Assembly: GCA_030613125.1 (NCBI GenBank)
Contig: JAUWMO010000106.1
Coordinates: forward strand, 1 to 9,951
Direction of reading: 5' to 3'
Length of the DNA: 9,951 nucleotides
From: Bacteroidota bacterium
GTDB taxonomy: Bacteria; Bacteroidota; Bacteroidia; Bacteroidales; VadinHA17
A model generated the notes under the pieces. The model was not told where the DNA came from and made no database searches. It saw only the letters and a program-made list of their open reading frames with translations. The number at the start of each line of letters is the position of its first letter. The first letter of the stretch is position 1. The position numbers and the translations under genes are program-made. Below are positions 1 to 6,182 of this stretch, one piece after another.

Positions 1-56
1 TACCTTTGTGTTTATTTTTTGAATTTAAACCATAATTTTTCTTTATTTTCTTTTTT

Positions 57-80
57 CCTTAGCCTTAGCCTTAGCCTCAG
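57..80. repeat. Hexamer tandem repeat, four CCTTAG units
   Basis: Four head-to-tail 6-bp units follow one another: three exact CCTTAG copies and a final CCTCAG. They are flanked on both sides by T-rich runs. The repeat lies just past the stop codon of the minus-strand GH123-type gene, so on that strand it reads as repeated CTAAGG in its 3' flank. Copies are too few and too short for a CRISPR, and no gene overlaps it. It is best described as an intergenic microsatellite, of unknown role. Confidence 0.8.
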
Positions 81-100
81 TTTTTTCCTTCCATATTACC

Positions 101-1858
101 CTATCGAGATATTTTATTAAGCATTTTTTTCCCCTCGTTTACCCAGTCTTTTGCAGGCTTTTTATTTAAGCTTTCAGGATTGATCTGTTCCAGGAAATTT
201 TGCAATTCCTGTAATTTTTCAAGGTCTTCAGGAGTAGTGAACTTGTTAAAAACTTTTTTAAGTATCTGTATCTTTTCAAAATCCTGTATCCCTTCCCTTA
301 ATCTTTCAAATCTTATGGAACTCCGCGGACCGGGATAAACAAAATAGGTATCTCCTGCTGGCCACTTAATGAAACGGGTATCCATTAAGGGATCCTCCAC
401 CCAGGAATTATATGCCCAGCGTAAAAATCCGGAATAACCCTGTGCTGCAGCATACCATCCAATCCAGGCGGATTCAGCTGGAGGAGAAAAGGTGAAACTA
501 TTGGGATGTTCAGGTCTGGCACAGCAGGTGTAAAAAGTTGTGGGAAATCCTTTTTCAACGCGTTCCCTGATTGGATTTGTTTCTAATGGTGGCCTGATAA
601 ATACACACAGATCATAAACATCAAATTTTATCTCCGGATGATATTCACCTGCTAAGGTTATTTTGATTTCAGGAGTGGCTTCCTTTAATAAGGAGATCAT
701 CTTTTTCATATCTTCCAATCCTCTTTCGTCCATGGCAATTGTAGTTTTGTTAAGCCATCCCATCTCTGCCAGATGAGCCCTGAAATCATACAGGAAAGGT
801 CTCCAGAGATTTTCATATTCCTCCGTCCCGGGAATAACTTTAACCGTGATGTAACCTGATGAATCTTCATCAAAATAGTTTACCTGGTTTCCCCATGGTA
901 CCATTGAATAACAGTTGATCTGTTCAGTAATGCCACAGTTAATGGCAAATTGAACATATTGATCAAATACTGAATAGTCGAAATCCCATTTACCTGAAGA
1001 ATTATGTATCCAGCCAATCATTGAATTAAAAGGGTCATATGTTTGTCCTCCCCAGGGTTTATTTATGATGCTGGTAGTGATGCATTTTTGTCCTGCATTG
1101 GCCAGGAGAGTTAGAAGGGGCCTGAGCAGTTCCCAGTGTTCCTGTGACCAGAGAGGAACATCGTGATATCTGGCAACTGCGAAAGGATTCTGCCAAAGGT
1201 CGAGGTGGAAAGACCAGCCGGATGGGTCGGGGAGGGTCATATCCTGAACTTTGATTCCCATTTCAAATGCCAATGAAGAATCAGTTTCAGAGATTATATT
1301 AAGGTTTCCTTTATACATACCGGCCTCAATATCATTTGGAATATCAATTGTGATCCATAATGGGCGGGTTGATCTCTCCGGAAGATCCAGGTTTGAAACC
1401 GGCTCAAGAGCATCACCCACCAGATGCGCCTGAATAGTATCTGCATCTCTGTACCCACATCCTGTTAGAAATTCATCTGTAAGCACATACCTGACAGCCC
1501 GGATCTGAAAGGCAGAGGAAGGCATAATGTTTCCTGATTGATTCTGAAACTCTGAAAAATCCCAGTGAACTGCACTCTGATCAGAGGGAGACCAGATTAA
1601 GACCTGTGTGTGAATTCTTTCACCTTTCCAGCCTGTTCCATTCCAGATATTAACAGGTTTGATCTCAGGCGGAAGATCTCTTTGGTGTCTTTCATCTACA
1701 GAGGCAAAACTGCCATGCAGACCTGGAGATACAGATAGCCAGTTCTCTTCTGTAACAGGTTCAGGATTCCCGGGTTCAGGGAAGCCAATAGTTAATTTTG
1801 GTTGTTCATGGCATGTTGTCAGGAAAATCAGAGCTAAAATGGTAAATAGGTTTTTCAT
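101..1858 (-). CDS. GH123-family glycoside hydrolase lipoprotein (DUF4091-type; probable beta-N-acetylgalactosaminidase)
   Basis: Predicted surface or periplasmic lipoprotein of 585 residues. The N-terminus is a short hydrophobic segment ending in the lipobox LTTC, with Cys16 as the lipidated residue. Residues about 60-205 form the beta-sandwich domain typical of the family (it includes the 'WKGER' segment near 77-81). The catalytic barrel follows to about 535. The pair Asp377-Glu378 in 'AMDER' matches the Asp-Glu pair that GH123 enzymes use for substrate-assisted hydrolysis of beta-GalNAc. The C-terminal stretch 'YPGPRSSIRFERLREGIQDFE' (about 508-528) is the hallmark of the former DUF4091. 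Its ATG lies 71 bp after the fucosidase stop, so it probably belongs to the same transcription unit as the third gene. The fold and active-site pair are well supported. GalNAc specificity is inferred from characterised members, and many relatives have no tested substrate. Confidence 0.85.
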   Translation of the reverse strand: MKNLFTILALIFLTTCHEQPKLTIGFPEPGNPEPVTEENWLSVSPGLHGSFASVDERHQRDLPPEIKPVNIWNGTGWKGERIHTQVLIWSPSDQSAVHWDFSEFQNQSGNIMPSSAFQIRAVRYVLTDEFLTGCGYRDADTIQAHLVGDALEPVSNLDLPERSTRPLWITIDIPNDIEAGMYKGNLNIISETDSSLAFEMGIKVQDMTLPDPSGWSFHLDLWQNPFAVARYHDVPLWSQEHWELLRPLLTLLANAGQKCITTSIINKPWGGQTYDPFNSMIGWIHNSSGKWDFDYSVFDQYVQFAINCGITEQINCYSMVPWGNQVNYFDEDSSGYITVKVIPGTEEYENLWRPFLYDFRAHLAEMGWLNKTTIAMDERGLEDMKKMISLLKEATPEIKITLAGEYHPEIKFDVYDLCVFIRPPLETNPIRERVEKGFPTTFYTCCARPEHPNSFTFSPPAESAWIGWYAAAQGYSGFLRWAYNSWVEDPLMDTRFIKWPAGDTYFVYPGPRSSIRFERLREGIQDFEKIQILKKVFNKFTTPEDLEKLQELQNFLEQINPESLNKKPAKDWVNEGKKMLNKISR

Positions 1859-1929
1859 GGCTTATTTAATTTATCGGAATTTTAAAATTGTTTATTGATT
1901 TACAATAAGTTATGTGTATATGATAAAAC
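1859..1929 (-). other. Short AT-rich spacer between fucosidase and GH123 genes with small palindromes
   Basis: The 71-bp gap holds two inverted repeats. One is TTATTG-ATTTA-CAATAA at 1892-1908 (6-bp perfect stem), the other the 12-bp palindrome AATTTTAAAATT at 1878-1889. Both stems are purely or almost purely A/T, so they would be weak as terminators and could equally be protein-binding sites or chance in AT-rich DNA. No TAnnTTTG element was seen here on the minus strand, which favours read-through from the fucosidase gene. Confidence 0.35.
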
Positions 1930-3393
1930 TTAATCTTCTTTACTCAATTTTGAAATCCTAAAAGACCATGCATACTGGCATGGAGGATTTTTTTGTACAC
2001 TCTCAGGAATGCTAATGACAAAGCCCTCTCCACTTTTTTTCCATTTGAGCGGTTTTGAGTAACCGAGCATAAAAATTTTTGATCCTTTTTCAGGAATGAA
2101 GTAAGAAATAATTATTTCCTCTGGAGGAGTAAGTTCATTTTCTTCAGCAAGATATATAGCGTTTATGCTTCCATCGAGATTTACTGTATAACATATATTA
2201 TTTTCCTTGAAAGGAGCAACAGCCCTGGTTTTATAAATTGCTTCGCCATTAATTTTCATCCATTCACCTATCTCTTTCATTCTTATTACTGCCTCATCAG
2301 GTAAAGTGCCGTCAGGTCCTGGACCAACATTTAAAAGATAGTTACCTCCCTTGGCTACGATATCTACAAGGTTATGAATTAGCTTGTTAGCGGATTTATA
2401 TCGGTCATTTGGTACGTATGACCATGAATTCCCCATTGTCATACAAGTTTCCCAGGGGTAGTTTAAAGCTTTTTCCGGGATATGCTGTTCAGGAGTTGTA
2501 TAATTTTCAAATTCTCCTGAAACAGTACGGTCTACAATGATCAAACCGGGCTGATGGCTTCGTGCCATCTCAGCAATGTGGGGCATATCAATGTCCTGGT
2601 CATAAGGATGATGCGACTTTCCTTCAGGATTAGCAGGATTAAGGGCTGGCCTGGGACGTACCCATCCTCCATCGAGCCAGAGAATATCAACTTTACCATA
2701 ACCGGTCATCAATTCTTCTATCTGCCCATATGTAAAATCTTTAAAATCCTGCCAGCGTTCCGGATATTTGATTGGATCATAATTTACATGCCTGTCAGGT
2801 GTTGCAAAATACGGCCACCAGTAATATTCACAATGCCAGTCGGGTTTTGAAAAATAGGCGCCGGTTTTAAATCCTTCCTTTCTGAAGGCATTAAAAATCT
2901 CTTTTGTAACATTTGACTTTGGATTATCATGAAAACCACAACCCGGGTCCGTAATACAGTAATCTGTTAGCTTAGTATCAAACATGCTAAAGCCATCGTG
3001 GTGTTTTGTCGTAAATACAACGTATTTCATTCCTGCTTCTCTGGCTGCTTTTGCCCATTTTTCAGGTTCAAAGTTGACCGGATTAAAAGTATCTTTCAAC
3101 TTTTCATAAGCGTTAACATAATCTGCATAATTATCCATATTCCTTTTACACCAGGGAACATCCTCAGAACATAGTGACCAGGATTCGACCACCCCCCACT
3201 GGGAGTACGGACCCCAGTGCATCATAAAACCGAACTTTAAATCTTTCCATACTTCAAGGTTCTCCAAAACAAGCGGGTCAGTTTCCTTTTCCTCAATGCC
3301 AGGATTTTGGGCTAATTGGAATTGGATGACTGCGATAAAGAAGAAAAATAATAAAGCTATTTTTTTAAATTTGATCGTTTGTGTTGTGTTCAT
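1930..3393 (-). CDS. Secreted alpha-L-fucosidase, GH29
   Basis: Hydrolyses terminal alpha-L-fucose from glycans, probably in the periplasm or at the cell surface. The protein has 487 residues from the chosen ATG. Family marks are 'KFGFMMHWGPYS' (53-64), 'TTKHHDGFSMFD' (128-139), 'VDILWLDGGW' (235-244) with Asp241 as the expected nucleophile, and 'NYLLNVGPGPDG' (351-362). The acid/base is probably one of the Glu residues around 294-306 ('GEFENYTTPEQHIPE'), but I cannot assign it without an alignment. The frame is open for 42 more codons upstream. I chose the ATG at 3393 because a classical signal peptide starts there (KFKK, then LLFFFFIAVIQFQLA, likely cleaved after Ala28), while the extension is low-complexity repeat-derived sequence. 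The gene sits between the sialidase and the GH123-type gene on the same strand. The C-terminal part (about 395-480) looks like the usual small beta-sandwich. Confidence 0.93.
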   Translation of the reverse strand: MNTTQTIKFKKIALLFFFFIAVIQFQLAQNPGIEEKETDPLVLENLEVWKDLKFGFMMHWGPYSQWGVVESWSLCSEDVPWCKRNMDNYADYVNAYEKLKDTFNPVNFEPEKWAKAAREAGMKYVVFTTKHHDGFSMFDTKLTDYCITDPGCGFHDNPKSNVTKEIFNAFRKEGFKTGAYFSKPDWHCEYYWWPYFATPDRHVNYDPIKYPERWQDFKDFTYGQIEELMTGYGKVDILWLDGGWVRPRPALNPANPEGKSHHPYDQDIDMPHIAEMARSHQPGLIIVDRTVSGEFENYTTPEQHIPEKALNYPWETCMTMGNSWSYVPNDRYKSANKLIHNLVDIVAKGGNYLLNVGPGPDGTLPDEAVIRMKEIGEWMKINGEAIYKTRAVAPFKENNICYTVNLDGSINAIYLAEENELTPPEEIIISYFIPEKGSKIFMLGYSKPLKWKKSGEGFVISIPESVQKNPPCQYAWSFRISKLSKED

Positions 3394-3430
3394 AATTGTT
3401 ATTTTAGGTTTTTCAGGATAATGCGTAGTT

Positions 3431-3464
3431 ATACTGGAATACTGGAATACTGGAATATTGGAAA
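3431..3464. repeat. 8-bp tandem repeat in the fucosidase leader
   Basis: Three exact copies of ACTGGAAT run at 3433-3456, followed by a decayed fourth (ATTGGAAA, 3457-3464). On the gene strand they read as TATTCCAG repeated. They lie 38-71 bp upstream of the fucosidase ATG and are what keeps that frame open upstream. The unit length is not a multiple of three, so copy-number change would shift any upstream-initiated frame without touching the ATG at 3393. Confidence 0.85.
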
Positions 3465-3480
3465 TTAGAGAGCAAAGCCT

Positions 3481-3501
3481 GCCCGAATAATTCAGACGGG
3501 C
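3481..3501. repeat. Inverted repeat GCCCG-N11-CGGGC after the sialidase gene
   Basis: A 5-bp GC-rich stem (3481-3485 with 3497-3501) encloses an 11-base loop that itself contains the small palindrome GAATAATTC. It lies 28 bp past the restored sialidase stop (3529) and upstream of the fucosidase. It could end or slow sialidase transcription, but no T tract follows on the minus strand (the next bases are AGGCTTTGC), so it is not a classical intrinsic terminator. Confidence 0.4.
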
Positions 3502-3528
3502 GATCGATCTCATGAGCACAGCGAATAA

Positions 3529-3588
3529 TTATTGGTTTTCTATCCATTCAATTGATATTGTAGTAAATGCTATTTTCTCATAATTATC
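3529..3588 (-). other. Out-of-frame C-terminal tail of the sialidase
   Basis: Read on the minus strand in the frame ending at 3529, this stretch encodes DNYEKIAFTTISIEWIENQ and then TAA. That is the expected end of a bacterial sialidase, where a final strand of the form 'YEKI.F....IEW' follows 'GLLFEK'. It is joined to the main frame only if one base (A or G) is added in the GAAAAGAT stretch at about 3586-3593. As sequenced, the main frame instead ends 'FEKIIMRK' at 3570. The tail is intact and not degraded, so the event is recent or is a sequencing or assembly error in a short homopolymer. Confidence 0.85.
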
Positions 3589-4754
3589 TTTTCAAAAAGG
3601 AGACCAACTGTCTGATCATTTATTTTTGTGAGACAAGAATAGGCAAAGCTGCCATTATAGATCAGCCTGCTTATGGGCCAGGTTTCTCCTTCATCGTAGC
3701 TTAAACGAATTGTTCCGGATACTCTTTTATTTTGGGAGGCTGGATTGGCAAACATGATTCTGCCGGGTTGGTCACTTTCAGGGAAGTTAAATCTTAAGAT
3801 ACTACCCTGGCACTGAGGTTCCGGTAAACCAGGTTCATCAAGTAATGGTGACCATGATACACCACCATCTTTACTAACTGATTTTTTTCTCAGCTTTTCA
3901 CCTGCGGCACTTCTTGAATTCAACAGTATATCTCCATTTTCAAGTTCAACCATCTGAACTTCATTACCCAGTCCCCTTGAACCTTCCGGAGCTGTTCCAC
4001 CAATATTCCAGGATTTTCCAAGATTATCACTGTACACCGCATATACTTTCCACCTGTTGTATGGCCCCTGATTGAAAGGAAAAATGATGCGGCCTTTATG
4101 GATACCGCGTTCAAGCTGAATGCCTGTTCCGGGACCTGTTGCAGTACTTGTAACTATTTCTTTTCGCTTAACACTTCTTGTAACATCTTTTGGGGCTGAC
4201 CACAATAATCCTTCGTCATCACTATAGATAATATATGTCCTGCATACTTTTTTTTTCTTTTTATATCCGGGGACAGCCTTTCGTTCATCAAAACCATCAG
4301 GATATACCTGGTACATCAATAACACACGACCTGTTTCCTTAATCTGAACCACTGTCGGATTATTCAAGCAATCATCGCCCTCCTCAGCAATAATTTTCAG
4401 GTCGCTCCAGGTAGCTCCACCATCTTTGCTCCTTTTCATTACAATATCGTTGTGTGCATGGTCAGCACGTGATGCCCTGCCTTCGCAAAAAGCGAGAACA
4501 GTTCCTTTTTGAGTAGTAATAACAGAAGGTATTCTGTAAGTATGATATCCTTCTTCACCACTGATAAATACATCAGTAATTTCGGGTAGTTCACGGGCTT
4601 TCTGGTCAATTTCAGTGAGTTTGAACCTGAAACTCATTATCAGAATTTTATGGTTATCTTCCTGGAAAGCGATGATAATTGTAAGTAGAATTATCACTAA
4701 TGTGAATTTTTTAATCGTTTTCCATGTCCAGTGTTTGTTTGTTGTCAAGTCCAT
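3570..4754 (-). CDS. Exo-alpha-sialidase, GH33, with frameshifted C-terminus
   Basis: Releases terminal sialic acid from glycoconjugates. The 394-residue product starts with KK and a long hydrophobic segment (about 17-30, 'FTLVIILLTIIIAF'), giving an exported or N-terminally anchored enzyme; no lipobox and no clear cleavage site are visible. The propeller signature is complete: 'YRIP' with Arg74, five Asp boxes (SKDGGATW 109-116, SDDEGLLW, SDNLGKSW, SKDGGVSW, SYDEGETW 352-359), acid/base Asp98 in 'RADH', Glu265 in 'GNEV', Arg281 and probably Arg344 for the arginine triad, and nucleophile Tyr372 in 'AYSCL'. The reading frame then slips after 'GLLFEK', losing the last propeller strand, which is present in another frame down to 3529. 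All catalytic residues lie before the slip, so an active but destabilised enzyme is conceivable. A Lys5 run (165-169) sits on an A9 tract at 4248-4256. It is the first gene of the three-gene glycosidase group. Confidence 0.93.
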   Translation of the reverse strand: MDLTTNKHWTWKTIKKFTLVIILLTIIIAFQEDNHKILIMSFRFKLTEIDQKARELPEITDVFISGEEGYHTYRIPSVITTQKGTVLAFCEGRASRADHAHNDIVMKRSKDGGATWSDLKIIAEEGDDCLNNPTVVQIKETGRVLLMYQVYPDGFDERKAVPGYKKKKKVCRTYIIYSDDEGLLWSAPKDVTRSVKRKEIVTSTATGPGTGIQLERGIHKGRIIFPFNQGPYNRWKVYAVYSDNLGKSWNIGGTAPEGSRGLGNEVQMVELENGDILLNSRSAAGEKLRKKSVSKDGGVSWSPLLDEPGLPEPQCQGSILRFNFPESDQPGRIMFANPASQNKRVSGTIRLSYDEGETWPISRLIYNGSFAYSCLTKINDQTVGLLFEKIIMRK

Positions 4755-4794
4755 ATTTTAATTTTAAATTTCTGCATCAACCTGAATTATTCTT

Positions 4795-4802
4795 CAAAAT
4801 TA
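4795..4802 (-). promoter_or_regulatory. Candidate -7 element of the sialidase promoter (TAATTTTG)
   Basis: On the minus strand this is an exact match to the Bacteroidota -7 consensus TAnnTTTG, 40 bp before the sialidase ATG. No TTTG or TTG was found at the expected distance upstream, so only half of the promoter is supported. Transcription from here would give a leader of about 35 nt and could run through all three glycosidase genes. Confidence 0.4.
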
Positions 4803-5037
4803 ACATCATGATTCAGGGAATTGTGATAAAAACTCGTTGAAAATCCTAATTTAGAACTGTTAAAAATATTTTGACAGGTTTTATTTCTTTTCGGAATTAT
4901 GACTAAAGTGTCTAAGTATTATAATGGCTATGTATATGTGGCAGGTAACCAGTATATTATAGATAATTATTTTGTTTGAATATTTGACAGTCACTATCGT
5001 ATGTTTTTTGTAAAATATTGAATAGACAACACTATTA

Positions 5038-5068
5038 TTTGATTTTATGAGAAACCGTATTACTTTTG
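5038..5068 (+). promoter_or_regulatory. Bacteroidota promoter TTTG-N19-TACTTTTG
   Basis: The -33 element TTTG (5038-5041) and a perfect -7 element TACTTTTG (5061-5068) are separated by 19 bp, the spacing known for the primary sigma factor of this phylum. It points at the membrane receiver gene, whose ATG is at 5112, giving a leader of roughly 35 nt. This is the best-formed promoter in the window. Confidence 0.7.
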
Positions 5069-5111
5069 GCTTGTTAAATTTAACATTGATACTCTGCAAA
5101 TCGATCGTTTG

Positions 5112-5996
5112 ATGCAAAATAGAGCGAAGATAACCTGTATAGTTGCTTTAATAATTATTATTTGGCTCGTCCATTCATTAATTGGAGCTATATTTTCCCC
5201 TGAGGCAGACTTTTTACAGTTTTTAATAACAAGTATCCCGGTTGGTGATCTGGTTTTCAGATTGTTAATAATTGCTCTGTTTATAGGAGTATGTATTTAT
5301 CTGGGACCGAGAACAAGTTTTTATCGTGGAGATACTGAAAGAATTGAAATTAAGATTCCCAAGGGAATTAAGCAACTGGCAGAAGATGATCCTGAGTTTC
5401 TTCAAAATTTCTTACATAAAATTAAGACTCAGCTAAACAATATATTCGGTTTTGCCGACCTTCTGCGGAATAAAGATACCGATAATGTCGTGGCAGACAG
5501 GTATTTCGGATACATTGAATCAAGCAAACAGTCTGTTTTGGCGGCCGTAGATGAATTAGTGAGTGCTCTGAAAATGGGAAAAATAAAACCCTGGAAAAAG
5601 GGAGATGATTACCTGGAGATAATTAACTGGGAAGGCAAGAAGATTTTAATCGCGGAAGATGTTGAAACCAATTATATATTGCTCAAGACCGTACTCGAGA
5701 AGACCGGGGCTGAAATTATATGGGCCAAGAATGGAATGGAGGCTTTGCAGATCTGTCGGCGGAATAAAGATATAGACCTGATTCTTATGGATATATTAAT
5801 GCCTGAGATGGATGGTTTTGAGGCTACAAAAGCCATTCGGAAATTTAATTCAAAAATTCCGATTATTGCACAAACAGCCTATAACTTTGACTGGACTGCA
5901 ATACAGAAACAAGGTCTGGGTTTCAATGATTATCTGGCCAAGCCCATCGGGCATTACGACCTTATACTGAAAGCTTACAGGTATCTGGAAATGTAA
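5112..5996 (+). CDS. Membrane-anchored HisKA-like plus receiver-domain protein lacking an ATPase domain
   Basis: A phosphorelay protein of 294 residues. Two hydrophobic segments (about 7-28 and 44-65) anchor it, with a short loop between them. Residues about 95-155 resemble a histidine-kinase dimerisation/phosphotransfer helix pair: 'LHKIKTQLNNIFGFADLL' aligns with the family's H-box SHEIRTPLNAIxGFxELL, with His102 as the phospho-acceptor. There is no HATPase_c domain; about 20 residues later a complete receiver domain starts (about 175-294) with acidic pair Glu182-Asp183, phospho-acceptor Asp227 in 'LMDILMPEMDG', Thr255 and Lys277 in 'AKP'. The receiver resembles those at the C-terminus of hybrid kinases. 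It cannot make its own phosphate from ATP, so it should be phosphorylated by another kinase or act as a dimerising competitor. No partner kinase or DNA-binding output domain lies nearby. The ATG at 5112 is preferred to a TTG one codon earlier. Its function is unknown. Confidence 0.85.
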   Translation: MQNRAKITCIVALIIIIWLVHSLIGAIFSPEADFLQFLITSIPVGDLVFRLLIIALFIGVCIYLGPRTSFYRGDTERIEIKIPKGIKQLAEDDPEFLQNFLHKIKTQLNNIFGFADLLRNKDTDNVVADRYFGYIESSKQSVLAAVDELVSALKMGKIKPWKKGDDYLEIINWEGKKILIAEDVETNYILLKTVLEKTGAEIIWAKNGMEALQICRRNKDIDLILMDILMPEMDGFEATKAIRKFNSKIPIIAQTAYNFDWTAIQKQGLGFNDYLAKPIGHYDLILKAYRYLEM

Positions 5997-6079
5997 CAAA
6001 TGCTCTCTGCCATTTGGCTACACAATCATTTGCCCATTCCGTTCTTCCATCATTCCATGTTTTCAATAACAAATTAATG

Positions 6080-6119
6080 ACCCCAGTGAAATATGCTCCT
6101 TTGTCGCATTTCACGGGGT
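6080..6119. terminator. Hairpin between convergent genes
   Basis: ACCCCAGTGAAAT (6080-6092) pairs with ATTTCACGGGGT (6108-6119), leaving one bulged A and a 15-base loop: a 12-bp stem in the 186-bp gap between two convergent genes. Its position suits a bidirectional terminator. No T tract follows on either strand, so it is not a standard intrinsic terminator, and an mRNA 3'-end stabiliser is an equal possibility. Confidence 0.5.
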
Positions 6120-6182
6120 AAACCACTTAATGACTCTGTAAAACAGTAACTTCTATGCTTCTGCTACAGAATTTGTATTTAT

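Larger units (their letters stand above)
4755..5111. other. Divergent intergenic region between the sialidase and the membrane receiver gene
   Basis: A very AT-rich stretch of 357 bp lies between divergent starts. It holds the candidate sialidase -7 box near its left end and a full promoter for the plus-strand gene near its right end. The roughly 235 bp between them show no gene I can support. A 78-codon minus-strand frame at 4881-5117 is Ile/Lys/Asn-rich, covers the promoter and resembles nothing, so I treat it as chance. Confidence 0.6.

Noticed and set aside
1..8. TACCTTTG, a perfect -7-like box at the left edge
   Set aside because: It points into the 3' end of the minus-strand GH123-type gene, with no plus-strand gene downstream and no upstream sequence to test for a -33 element.
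2554..2850. 98-codon plus-strand frame inside the fucosidase gene
   Set aside because: It is antisense to the catalytic region, including the nucleophile motif, so it is explained as a shadow.
3431..3464. CRISPR-like repeat array
   Set aside because: The units are 8 bp, contiguous without spacers, and no cas gene is present.
3394..3519. Longer fucosidase with 42 extra N-terminal residues
   Set aside because: The extension is encoded by tandem and inverted repeats and would bury a clear signal peptide that starts at the internal ATG.
4881..5117. 78-codon minus-strand reading frame upstream of the membrane receiver gene
   Set aside because: It covers a well-formed promoter of the opposite gene, is Ile/Lys/Asn-rich as expected of translated AT-rich intergenic DNA, and shows no recognisable motif.
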